From: an uncultured Bacillota bacterium
Lineage (GTDB): Bacteria; Bacillota; Clostridia; Peptostreptococcales; Anaerovoracaceae
Reading direction: 5' to 3'
DNA: 24,552 nt
NCBI GenBank assembly: GCA_958448635.1
Contig: CAUDEQ010000025.1
Location: forward strand, 1-24,552
Below, piece after piece: positions 1 to 7,311 of the stretch. A program made the translations under genes and the position numbers. The number at the start of each line of letters is the position of its first letter. The stretch's first letter is position 1. The notes under the pieces were generated by a model. It was not told the DNA's origin, ran no database searches, and was given only the letters and a program-made list of their open reading frames with translations.

Positions 1-30
1 TATGAGATCACACCATAGAACAACGTCGGC

Positions 31-55
31 TTTACTGATACTCCGCCATATCGCC
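31..55. repeat. 25-bp direct repeat, copy 1
   Basis: The 25 bases starting tttactgatactccgcc are identical to 260-284, in the same orientation and 229 bases apart. Sequence on either side of the two copies is not similar, so this is not a longer tandem duplication within the window. Confidence 0.8.
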
Positions 56-259
56 GCATCGTCTCCGGCGGTGTTTCACATGTAATAAACAGAAGAGCGC
101 AAGTCGAAGGCAAGGCTTCCTATGGCAAAACAGCAAAGCTTCATATGTACTCATGTCTTTCTCAAAAAAAGGCAGGCGGCTCTTCGCAAGATACTTTTGT
201 TGCTACTCTGCTGTACTACTATCTCTTGACAAACCAACTTGCCATCTCCACAAGGCGCT

Positions 260-284
260 TTTACTGATACTCCGCCATATCGCC
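260..284. repeat. 25-bp direct repeat, copy 2
   Basis: Exact second copy of the element at 31-55. It lies about 25 bases beyond the ispH-S1 terminator. A dispersed intergenic repeat family is the simplest reading, but this cannot be tested from one window. Confidence 0.8.
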
Positions 285-308
285 TGCGACGATATTTCCT
301 ATTAAATT

Positions 309-339
309 AAAAAATAAGAGGCAGCACCTACTGCCTCTT
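309..339 (-). terminator. Rho-independent terminator after ispH-S1
   Basis: A perfect 9-bp stem (316-324 with 331-339, AAGAGGCAG pairing with CTGCCTCTT) encloses a 6-nt loop. On the minus strand it is followed by A and then six T (315-309). It begins 17 bases after the ispH-S1 stop codon and closes the SPOR-rarA-ispH operon. Confidence 0.9.
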
Positions 340-355
340 TTATTTTAATGATATT

Positions 356-2389
356 CTATGCTTCCTCTGCTGCTTCAGCAACCTCTTCAACTGCAGGCGC
401 TTCCTCGACAGGAGCTTCTTCTGCTGCAGGAGCCTCTTCAGGTGCCTCCTCAGCCGCAGCTTCTTCTGCTGCAGGAGGATCGATGGTTTCTCTGATGCTG
501 AGGCTGATCCTCTTTCTGTCCTTATCTATTTCGAGGATCTTGGCATTTACTATCTGGCCTACTTCCAACTCATCATTGATGTTGCCGACTCTCTTGTGGG
601 CAACCTCTGATATATGTACCAGTCCGTCAAGACCCGGCTCCAGCTCAACGAAAGCGCCGTATTCCTTGATCTGAACTACTTTACCTTCGATAACCTGTCC
701 AACCTCATAAGTCGTATCTATGATGCTCCAAGGCTCAGGCTGATTCTGCTTGAGACCGAGTGAGATCTTGCCTTTTTCTTCGTTCATTGAAAGAACCTTG
801 ACATTGATCTTCTGTCCGATGGAGAGAACTTCCTGAGGGTGCTTAAGCTTACCCCATGAAATCTCTGAAATATGGAGAAGACCGTCTATGCCTCCGATAT
901 CTACGAAAGCACCGTAATCCGTAAATCTCATTACCGTACCTTCAACGACATCGTCTACATTAAGATTTTCCCAGATTTCTGCAACCAGCTTGTCTTTTTC
1001 GTCATTGAGGAAAAGCTTGTGAGAGAAAACTGCTCTGTTTCTTCTCTGGTCTACTCTGGAAACTCTTACTTCCATAGTCTGACCTACGAACTCTTCTGCG
1101 TTTTCCACATAGTGATCTGAGAGCTGTGAAAGAGGAATGAATCCGGAAACTTCTTTATATTCTGCAATAACGCCACCGTTTACCTGTCTTGTGACCTTGA
1201 CTTCAAGAACCGTTTTATCTTCAAGCGCCTTAACGATTTCATCCCAGTTGGCACTGATTTCTAACTTTTTCTTTGAAAGCAAAATACCACCGTCGCCGTC
1301 GTCAGTCTTGATTACTTTCGCCTGGATTTCGTCATCAACCTTGAAGGCATCGGCTAAAGTCTGACCTTCTTCCAAAGTCACCTCTGCGATTGGAAGAATA
1401 CCGTCTTTCTTGCATCCTAAATTAACGATAACTTCTTTGTCTGTAACCTGATGTACCTTACCTGTTACGATTTCTCCGCCTCTTGGCAATCTCAGGGACT
1501 TTTCGATTTCGTCCATAAGATCCTGCATGTTTAATTCGTTGTTGTTTTCAAGTGTAACTTCACTCATTCTGGCAATAACCTCCTTAATAGTGCATTCAGG
1601 CGTCGACGCGCCCGCCGCTATTCCTATTCTATTACATTTCTGAAGTTGTTTCAACGGTAAATCTTCAATATTTTGCACAAAATAAGAGTTTGCGCAATAT
1701 TTTTTCGAAATTTCGTACAATTTCTTGGTGTTGGAGCTGTTTTTGCCTCCGATCACCACCATCAAATCGGAATTTTTTGCCAGTTTTTCGCATGCATCCT
1801 GCCTCTTCGATGTGGCGCTGCATATGGTGTTATTGACTGTAAATGTCTTTTTATTGTCTTCAAAAGCCCTTATTACGTCCTTCAGCATTTCTTCTTTTAT
1901 GGTGGTCTGGGTGACGATAAAAAGATCATCCTCCTCCAATGATGCCGCCTCCTCGTATGAGCTTACCACTATTGCCGGTTTCCTGCACCATCCGAATATT
2001 CCCATCACCTCGGGGTGACTGGCATCACCTACTATGACCACCTGCCTGTCCGCCTCGTGAACCAGCTTATGTATCTTGGCAACAAACGGGCATGTGGCAT
2101 CCACCAGCTCTATGCCCTTTTCCTCCGCCTCTCTGTAAAATGCCTCTCCCTCTCCATGAGATCTTATCACCACCTGATGACCGGCTTCGGCTTCATCCAG
2201 GCTTTTTATGATTTTGATTCCCTGCTTTTCCAGATCGGCCGTGACTCTTTCATTATGAATGAGGGGTCCCATTGAAAAAATGCGCTTTCCATTCTCAGCT
2301 GCTGTTCTGGCTGCTTCCTCTGTTTTTTCTATCGCCTGCTTGACTCCGAAGCAGAACCCTGCATTTTCAGCCCTTCTTATTTCTTTCAT
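356..2389 (-). CDS. ispH: IspH reductase fused to ribosomal protein S1 (bifunctional)
   Basis: 677 residues. The N-terminal ~282 residues are 4-hydroxy-3-methylbut-2-enyl diphosphate reductase, the last step of the MEP isoprenoid pathway, making IPP and DMAPP with a [4Fe-4S] cluster. The three cluster cysteines are visible at C13 (GFCFGVKQAI), C100 (DATCPF) and C190, with conserved H45 and H125 (SHPE). Four S1 RNA-binding OB folds follow at roughly 305-375, 392-460, 477-545 and 563-632; the last two carry the classic YGAFV...GLVHISE pattern. An Ala/Glu-rich acidic tail ends the protein. This fusion is known from many Clostridia and may link isoprenoid synthesis with translation. The ATG has an AGAGG site 5 nt upstream and lies inside the end of rarA (23-nt overlap), so the two are translationally coupled. 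The stop is TAG. Confidence 0.97.
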   Translation of the reverse strand: MKEIRRAENAGFCFGVKQAIEKTEEAARTAAENGKRIFSMGPLIHNERVTADLEKQGIKIIKSLDEAEAGHQVVIRSHGEGEAFYREAEEKGIELVDATCPFVAKIHKLVHEADRQVVIVGDASHPEVMGIFGWCRKPAIVVSSYEEAASLEEDDLFIVTQTTIKEEMLKDVIRAFEDNKKTFTVNNTICSATSKRQDACEKLAKNSDLMVVIGGKNSSNTKKLYEISKKYCANSYFVQNIEDLPLKQLQKCNRIGIAAGASTPECTIKEVIARMSEVTLENNNELNMQDLMDEIEKSLRLPRGGEIVTGKVHQVTDKEVIVNLGCKKDGILPIAEVTLEEGQTLADAFKVDDEIQAKVIKTDDGDGGILLSKKKLEISANWDEIVKALEDKTVLEVKVTRQVNGGVIAEYKEVSGFIPLSQLSDHYVENAEEFVGQTMEVRVSRVDQRRNRAVFSHKLFLNDEKDKLVAEIWENLNVDDVVEGTVMRFTDYGAFVDIGGIDGLLHISEISWGKLKHPQEVLSIGQKINVKVLSMNEEKGKISLGLKQNQPEPWSIIDTTYEVGQVIEGKVVQIKEYGAFVELEPGLDGLVHISEVAHKRVGNINDELEVGQIVNAKILEIDKDRKRISLSIRETIDPPAAEEAAAEEAPEEAPAAEEAPVEEAPAVEEVAEAAEEA

Positions 2390-3659
2390 CTATCCTCTCA
2401 AGCTCCTCAAGATATTTTTTAAACGCAGCCTCGCTTCCATTTGACGTAGGCTCGTAGTATTTCACGCCTTCTCTGTAAAGATCGTCAGGCAGATACTGCT
2501 GTGTAACGTATCCTCCGTATGAGTGTGGATATTTGTAATCCAGACCTCTGCCAAGCTTAACAGCCCCTCCGTAATGCGCATCCATAAGATGTGCCGGCAC
2601 ATCATCTATCTTTCTTCTTCTCAGATCTGCCGCAGCCTTTTCCAGCGCCTGATTGGCAGCATTTGATTTAGGGCACGATGCCAACAGCACCGTGGCATGT
2701 GCGAGGTTTATCCTGGCTTCCGGAAGCCCTATCATCTGTGCTGCCTGAACGCAGGAGGTCACTATGGTTATGGCGTTGGGATAAGCCATGCCTATGTCCT
2801 CGCTGGCCATCACCATCAGTCGCCTGCCTATCATGTTTATATCTGCTCCTCCCTCAAGAAGCCTTGCCAGATAATGCACTGCTGCATGAGGATCGCTGCC
2901 TCTCACCGACTTCTGAAGCGCCGAAAGGAGATTATACTTGTCCTCCTCCTTATCGTAAAACGTGGTCTGCTGCTGCATGGCCTCGGCAACAATATCCTTG
3001 TCTATGCTTCTGCCCTCTTCAAGATTGTCTACTATGAAGCCCAAGGTATCGAGGGCGACCCTGCAGTCTCCGCTGCTCATATCAGCCAGCAGTCTTAAGG
3101 CCTTTTCATCGTAATTTACAGACAGTCCTCCAAAGCCCTTTTCGTCATCTGAAAGGGTTCTTTTCAATATTACGACCACCTCATCGGAGGTGAGCCTTTT
3201 GAATTCATATATGTTTCGCACCCTGCTTATGATAGCATTGTTGACGGAAAAATAAGGGTTTTCGGTGGTGCTTCCTATAAACTTTATCACGCCCTCCTCA
3301 AGAGCCTTGAGAAGGGAATCCTGCTGAAGCTTGTTCCACCTGTGGACCTCGTCCACATAAAGGCATGTGGTTTCCTTCTGAAGCCCGTAAAATCTCACCG
3401 AAGCGTTTTCCAGGATAACCTTCAGCTCCTTGGTGCCCGTCGTGGATGCGTTTATTTCCACAAAGCTGCTGTCCAGCTCCGCAGCAATTATCCTCGCCAG
3501 CGTTGTCTTGCCTGTTCCCGGAGGTCCGAAGAATATGGCGGAATCAAAGGTTTTGTTGATGATGGAGTTGTAAAACAGCGAGCCCTCAAACATGAAGTGT
3601 GTCTGTCCCACAAAATCCTTCAGCTTTGACGGTCTCATTTTAGTTGATAATGGTATCAT
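2367..3659 (-). CDS. rarA: Replication-associated recombination protein A (RarA/MgsA AAA+ ATPase)
   Basis: 430 residues, normal for the family. RarA is a clamp-loader-like AAA+ ATPase that acts at stalled replication forks. Walker A is GPPGTGKT at 45-52, the Walker B variant is VDEVHRWNKLQQD at about 102-114, sensor 1 is GSTTENP at 129-135, and the arginine finger lies in SRVRNIYEF. The C-terminal half carries the tetramerisation region with the typical SEDIGMAYP and YKYPHSYGGYV stretches. The ATG is preceded by AAGGAA about 7 nt upstream. It sits in an operon between the SPOR protein and ispH-S1. Nothing looks truncated. Confidence 0.96.
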   Translation of the reverse strand: MIPLSTKMRPSKLKDFVGQTHFMFEGSLFYNSIINKTFDSAIFFGPPGTGKTTLARIIAAELDSSFVEINASTTGTKELKVILENASVRFYGLQKETTCLYVDEVHRWNKLQQDSLLKALEEGVIKFIGSTTENPYFSVNNAIISRVRNIYEFKRLTSDEVVVILKRTLSDDEKGFGGLSVNYDEKALRLLADMSSGDCRVALDTLGFIVDNLEEGRSIDKDIVAEAMQQQTTFYDKEEDKYNLLSALQKSVRGSDPHAAVHYLARLLEGGADINMIGRRLMVMASEDIGMAYPNAITIVTSCVQAAQMIGLPEARINLAHATVLLASCPKSNAANQALEKAAADLRRRKIDDVPAHLMDAHYGGAVKLGRGLDYKYPHSYGGYVTQQYLPDDLYREGVKYYEPTSNGSEAAFKKYLEELERIDERNKKG

Positions 3660-3708
3660 GTTTATTTCCTTCCCGACGTTTCACGGATCAAACCCATGCT
3701 GCTGCATG

Positions 3709-4221
3709 TCATCTGTAAACAGTCGTGATAAATGATTTCACGGATTCCGGCAGCTGCGCTCTGGCCTTTTCCGCCTTTTCCTTCGTATCGTATATCTCGC
3801 CTACGATCTTATACATATCGTTCTGCTCTATTACCTGCAGCCCGTCGACACCTATGGTAGGCATCACTGCCTCCGCCGCACCTTTTCCTGAGTAGCAGCC
3901 GAACTGAACAGCATAGCCCTTTACGTCTCCCTTGCTTTCCACGTCCACCTGATCCTCAACCGTATCTACGTCTTTTTCGTTGTCATCCGCCTCGGTTTGA
4001 GTCACGTTTTTATCGCCGTCATTATCCGAGAGTTCCTGTTGGCGTTCAGCCATCAGCTGAGGCACGTAATTCACCACCGGATCCACAACGTATTTTGCCG
4101 CCGCATAGCCGCAGCCCACCGAAAGACACAGCAGTATTATCACAGGTTTAAAATTCAGCTTTTCTCTTCTCCCAAATGTATTTCTGCGGTTTCGCCGTCT
4201 TCTTCTGCCGCCCATGTTCAT
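3709..4221 (-). CDS. SPOR-domain membrane protein
   Basis: 170 residues. A basic Arg-rich N-terminus (residues 4-20) is followed by one membrane segment (about 27-45). Next comes an acidic Asp/Glu linker (about 62-97) and a C-terminal SPOR-like fold (about 100-170, starting GYAVQFGCYSGKGAAE). SPOR domains bind glycan strands stripped of stem peptides, usually at the division septum or at sites of cell wall hydrolysis, so the protein is probably a single-pass wall-associated protein with the SPOR domain outside. It is the first gene of the SPOR-rarA-ispH operon. Either ATG 4221 or the ATG two codons later could start translation; the AGAGG site is better spaced for the second. Confidence 0.8.
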   Translation of the reverse strand: MNMGGRRRRRNRRNTFGRREKLNFKPVIILLCLSVGCGYAAAKYVVDPVVNYVPQLMAERQQELSDNDGDKNVTQTEADDNEKDVDTVEDQVDVESKGDVKGYAVQFGCYSGKGAAEAVMPTIGVDGLQVIEQNDMYKIVGEIYDTKEKAEKARAQLPESVKSFITTVYR

Positions 4222-4277
4222 CCTCTCTTTCCCCGGCTCTGAAGCCTGTATGATTTTACCTTAAGTACAGTAAAAGC

Positions 4278-4306
4278 ATATTAGAAAAGAGGAGCTATTA
4301 TTACAA
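4278..4306 (-). promoter_or_regulatory. Predicted sigma-A promoter of the SPOR-rarA-ispH operon
   Basis: On the minus strand TTGTAA (4301-4306) is separated by exactly 17 bases from TAATAT (4278-4283), about 57 bases upstream of the SPOR gene start. Predicted from motif and spacing only. Confidence 0.55.
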
Positions 4307-4346
4307 GAACATGTCTCTCTTTTTGACGACAACTATATCCTACATT

Positions 4347-4376
4347 AAAAAAACAGGTATTGCAATCTCCTGTTTT
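4347..4376 (-). terminator. Rho-independent terminator after the MerR gene
   Basis: An 8-bp stem (AAAACAGG at 4369-4376 on the minus strand, pairing with 4350-4357) encloses an 11-nt loop and is followed by a run of T on the minus strand. It starts 5 bases after the regulator's stop codon and separates it from the downstream operon promoter. Confidence 0.8.
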
Positions 4377-4380
4377 ATCA

Positions 4381-5187
4381 TTAAGCTTCTGCATATATCA
4401 TGAATTTAGTCACATAGTCCTGCGGATCTGAGATGGCAAATTCATTGAGCCCCATTTCATATGCATATCCGCTGAGTCTTATACCCTTTTCATCGGCATA
4501 TCCCAGCATTTTCTTATACATCAGCGGAGCCTCGTCCCACGAGCCCTTATGATATCCGCACAGGTATTTCCCTGCAGGCATGGTGATTATGCTGTCTCCT
4601 CTGCTGCCTGCCGCTGCATATGTAAAAAATCCATCATATCCACTGAAATCTCCTGTCTCAACCTTATCCAGTGATATGATGCTTCCTATGCCCCTGCGAA
4701 TCTGTTCCACGCTCCATTTATCCTTCAGATACAAAAACATCTGAGTCATGCTGTCCTCATCAAATTCATATGACAGTACTGAAAGCTTCGCTTCGCCGGT
4801 TTCTTCCACCCTTATTTCGCAGTCCGACAGGCCTTCGCATGCACTCAGCTGCTCTTTTTTCATGGAAAGTATTTTCTTCGTGTTTTTAAGCCTTTCTATC
4901 TCAAGCTCGATTTCTCTTTCCTTTTCGCAGGCGAGCTTCATGAATCTCTCAGGCGACGAGTTTTTACAGTAGTCCGCCAGTTCCTCGATGCTCATTCCCA
5001 GTTCCTTGAGCATGCGTATATATTCGAATCCCAGGCTCTGGGATATATGATAGTACCGATATCCGTTCTCACCCTTTTCCATTGGCGAGAAAAGGCCTAT
5101 ATCATCATAATAATGGAGCGTTCGCCTGTTCACATTATGGAGCTTTGCAAATTGAGATGTCGTAAGCATCATGCTTTTCTTATTCAT
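4381..5187 (-). CDS. MerR-family regulator with GyrI-like effector domain
   Basis: 268 residues. The N-terminal winged helix-turn-helix shows the MerR signature RRTLHYYDDIGL (21-32) and GYRYY (42-46). A Lys/Glu-rich dimerisation coiled coil (about 80-115) follows, then a C-terminal GyrI-like/BmrR-type small-molecule-binding domain (about 123-268) with MPAGKYLCGYHKGS and YEMGLNE. Architecture and length match BmrR-type multidrug-sensing activators, so it probably binds a hydrophobic or cationic compound and untwists a long-spacer promoter. The gene is divergent from the GNAT gene at 5286, with a perfect dyad in a 19-bp spacer between them, so that gene is its likely target. ATG has AAAAGGAG about 7 nt upstream. 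No MerR metal-binding cysteine cluster is seen. Confidence 0.9.
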   Translation of the reverse strand: MNKKSMMLTTSQFAKLHNVNRRTLHYYDDIGLFSPMEKGENGYRYYHISQSLGFEYIRMLKELGMSIEELADYCKNSSPERFMKLACEKEREIELEIERLKNTKKILSMKKEQLSACEGLSDCEIRVEETGEAKLSVLSYEFDEDSMTQMFLYLKDKWSVEQIRRGIGSIISLDKVETGDFSGYDGFFTYAAAGSRGDSIITMPAGKYLCGYHKGSWDEAPLMYKKMLGYADEKGIRLSGYAYEMGLNEFAISDPQDYVTKFMIYAEA

Positions 5188-5217
5188 AAAAAAACTCCTT
5201 TTTTTATATTTTATGTG

Positions 5218-5248
5218 TTGACTTTACACTTACTGTAAAGTTTATTAT
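5218..5248 (+). promoter_or_regulatory. MerR-type promoter with operator dyad
   Basis: TTGACT (-35, 5218-5223) and TATTAT (-10, 5243-5248) are separated by 19 bases, the long spacing typical of MerR-activated promoters. A perfect 7+7 dyad (CTTTACA, 5-nt gap, TGTAAAG; 5222-5240) fills the spacer. It points toward the GNAT gene and overlaps the region from which the regulator itself is transcribed, so autoregulation is also likely. Confidence 0.85.
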
Positions 5249-5285
5249 ACCGGATGTAAACAACGCATACAAGGAGGAAACAAAA

Positions 5286-5927
5286 ATGCAGATACTAATG
5301 AGAAAATACCGAAACGAAGATTTTAAACCGTTGACTGAGATAATACGACGCACATGGCATTACGACGAATTCACCGATCATGAAACGGCCTTGAAGCTGG
5401 CTCGTGTATTTCTCAGCAGCTGTCTGACCAACTACACCTTTTCCCGTGTGGCCGTTATCGACGGAAATGTTGCGGGAGTCATTCTGGCAAAGGACATCAG
5501 GATACATAAATGCTCCTTCAGTGACCGTTTCAGGCAAATCATGTCCGTAGCCAGACTTTTTCTGTCGAAGGAAAGCAGACGAGTCTCCGGGATATTCAAA
5601 AGCGTCAGCGGCATCGACAAAGAGCTTCTGAGCAACTGCGGCAAAAACTACAATGCCGAGCTGGCTCTCTTCGCCGTTGACGGTGCATATCAGGGAAAAG
5701 GCGCAGGCAAGCTCCTGTTTGATTCCGCCATGGATTATATGAGGAAGCAGCAGCTCAGCGAATTCTACCTGTTTACAGATACCAGCTGCAACTATGGATT
5801 TTACGAGCATTGCGGAATGACCCGCCGCTGCGAGGAAAAACACACCTTCGATATAAACGGCACCAGGGCGGATATGAATTTCTTTCTGTACGATCTGGGA
5901 CTGAAGGATGATCCCGCCACCTGCTGA
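5286..5927 (+). CDS. GNAT-family N-acetyltransferase
   Basis: 213 residues, the only plus-strand gene in the window. The acetyl-CoA-binding motif A is clear: LALFAVDGAYQGKGAGKLL around residues 126-144, with the Q/R-x-x-G-x-G/A loop as QGKGAG (136-141). The C-terminal YGFYEHCGM (170-178) is the usual motif B region. Substrate unknown; the family acetylates amines of antibiotics, small molecules, or protein N-termini. It has a strong AAGGAGG site. Control by the divergent GyrI-domain MerR regulator suggests a role in responding to a small toxic compound, for example by acetylating it; that is inference. A 212-residue antisense frame overlaps it and is ignored. Confidence 0.9.
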   Translation: MQILMRKYRNEDFKPLTEIIRRTWHYDEFTDHETALKLARVFLSSCLTNYTFSRVAVIDGNVAGVILAKDIRIHKCSFSDRFRQIMSVARLFLSKESRRVSGIFKSVSGIDKELLSNCGKNYNAELALFAVDGAYQGKGAGKLLFDSAMDYMRKQQLSEFYLFTDTSCNYGFYEHCGMTRRCEEKHTFDINGTRADMNFFLYDLGLKDDPATC

Positions 5928-5943
5928 CTGCATAAGGTGGCGG
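5914..5943. terminator. Hairpin between convergent genes
   Basis: A perfect 9-bp GC-rich stem (CCGCCACCT at 5914-5922 with AGGTGGCGG at 5935-5943) and 12-nt loop that contains the GNAT stop codon. It has no T-tract on either strand, so it could be a weak bidirectional terminator or an mRNA-stabilising hairpin. Confidence 0.45.
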
Positions 5944-5976
5944 ATTCCATAAAATATAAGCCTTGACCTTGGGCGC

Positions 5977-6507
5977 CTAACTGTTCCTGTAAATCTCCCT
6001 CTTAAATGCTCCTATCTTATTCACCATATCTCTGATATGGTAATTGTGACACATGATATACCTGGCGGCATCGTCGAGATATCGCTGATTGCCGTCACAT
6101 ATATTTATCTTCAGCTGTTCTATAAATCTCACCAGATTGCTTCTCACTCCTGCATCTGCGGTCTGCACCGGTATATACGCTATTTTGACGTTCCTCGTTT
6201 CCTTGTTGTAGAACACCGTATCCTCTGTCACCGTGATCCTGGCAGGAGTTATGAAGTATTCGACGGATCTTCCGACTATGAGAAGCACACATTCCAATAT
6301 GTAAAGCGCATCATCGGTTTTTTCTATGCTGTAGCTGCTTATGGGGGCGAAGCCGCTGCAGTCGTAGCATACGGTTTCTCCGCCGTCCTCACCCATGAAG
6401 CCCATGGGCATGAAAAGACTGCAGTCTCCCGATGTAAGCATTATTCTCTCGTAATCTCTGAAGGTATCCTCTTCCATCCTCATACTGAATTCTCTGTTCC
6501 CCCACAT
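5977..6507 (-). CDS. DUF6382-type protein of the Tad locus, without FHA domain
   Basis: 176 residues. The pattern (YERIMLTSG near the N-terminus, YDCSGFAPISSYS, a middle hydrophobic helix, then EYFITPARITVTEDTVFYN and VKIAYIP) resembles the DUF6382 domain found at the end of Tad pilus loci in Clostridia, as I recall it. There the domain is often followed by an FHA phosphopeptide-binding domain; here the protein stops after the DUF6382-like part, so no FHA partner is encoded. It is probably a cytoplasmic accessory of pilus assembly. It is the last gene of the Tad unit, 33 bases after the TadE-like gene, with a strong AAGGAGG site 5 nt from the ATG. Function unproven. Confidence 0.65.
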   Translation of the reverse strand: MWGNREFSMRMEEDTFRDYERIMLTSGDCSLFMPMGFMGEDGGETVCYDCSGFAPISSYSIEKTDDALYILECVLLIVGRSVEYFITPARITVTEDTVFYNKETRNVKIAYIPVQTADAGVRSNLVRFIEQLKINICDGNQRYLDDAARYIMCHNYHIRDMVNKIGAFKREIYRNS

Positions 6508-6540
6508 AACGAACCTCCTTTTTCTCTTTACTATCCCCTG

Positions 6541-7311
6541 TTAGCTTCCTCCGCATTTTGTGCACGGAGTGTATCCCTTTTCAATGGCTTCACTTCTGTC
6601 TATCGCCGAAACATGACGAACTATCGAGCTGCAGCTTCCCCTGTGATATGCGCTGCCTGCCTCGCTGAAACAGAAAACCACGCTTCCTCTGGCAATGCTG
6701 TCCGAATCGCAGAGACCGCAGCTTTTGTATTTGCGCATAAGAGCTGAAGTCAACACTCTCGGCGAAACGGAAGCCTTGACATATGTACAGCTTTCACCAT
6801 GGTACCTTTCTCCTGAATGAGGAAAGATCCATACGGTATTCTGCTGCTCATACTGCTGGAGCCGTTCCGCTCCCAAGGGTGATGCTGAATACGACCTCCC
6901 TGTGAAGCCTCTGTACTTTATACCGAAATCAAGGTCAAACTGTCCGGAAAAACCCAACGGCAGCTCCAGCTTCATCCCTGCCGTCATGCGATAAGACGTG
7001 AGGTCATCTGTAAATCCGTCGCTGTACATTATCCTGATATCCTTTATCCTCATCTCATCAAGCTCAGGGTTGTCGTCGTTTATCCTCCTGCTTACCGACA
7101 CACCTGCAGATGACGCCACTGAACGGTCGATGGATCCGGCTGCGATCCTCGCACTCTCATCCACGGCCCCGTGTATGCAGTTTTCCCATGCTCCCGCCAC
7201 CTTCATAAAATACCCCAGCGAAAGCACTGCCAGCACCACCAGAGGCAGAAATATCGCTGCTTCCAGAGTATATGAGCCTCTGGAGCTTCTTGCATCAATA
7301 TATCTTGTCAT
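6541..7311 (-). CDS. TadE-like pseudopilin with tandem His/Cys motifs
   Basis: 256 residues. The N-terminus SRGSYTLEAAIFLPLVVLAV is a TadE prepilin-like signal: cleavage after G12 would put Glu at +5 of the mature protein, followed by one membrane helix. The extracellular part ends with two copies of a His-x3-Cys-x22-Cys-x2-Cys unit, at H171/C175/C198/C201 and H223/C227/C250/C253, with identical internal spacing and 52 residues apart. The second ends GYTPCTKC. Similar YH-x3-C...GY-x-PC-x2-C units occur at the C-termini of other Bacillota exported proteins and look metal-binding. The gene overlaps the upstream DUF5702-type gene by 17 nt. It is a likely minor pilin or pilus tip component; the metal ligand role is inferred. 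Confidence 0.8.
   Translation of the reverse strand: MTRYIDARSSRGSYTLEAAIFLPLVVLAVLSLGYFMKVAGAWENCIHGAVDESARIAAGSIDRSVASSAGVSVSRRINDDNPELDEMRIKDIRIMYSDGFTDDLTSYRMTAGMKLELPLGFSGQFDLDFGIKYRGFTGRSYSASPLGAERLQQYEQQNTVWIFPHSGERYHGESCTYVKASVSPRVLTSALMRKYKSCGLCDSDSIARGSVVFCFSEAGSAYHRGSCSSIVRHVSAIDRSEAIEKGYTPCTKCGGS

Larger units (their letters stand above)
1..308. other. Gene-free stretch at left edge
   Basis: No open frame with a ribosome binding site or recognisable protein is visible on either strand. The stretch holds two copies of a 25-base direct repeat (31-55 and 260-284) and a small GC-rich inverted repeat (52-56 with 66-70). It lies downstream of the ispH-S1 terminator. I cannot identify the intervening ~200 bases; they could be an intergenic repeat element or decayed sequence. 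Confidence 0.5.

Noticed and set aside
5295..5933. 212-residue antisense frame over the GNAT gene
   Set aside because: Shadow of a well-supported acetyltransferase with promoter and ribosome binding site on the other strand.
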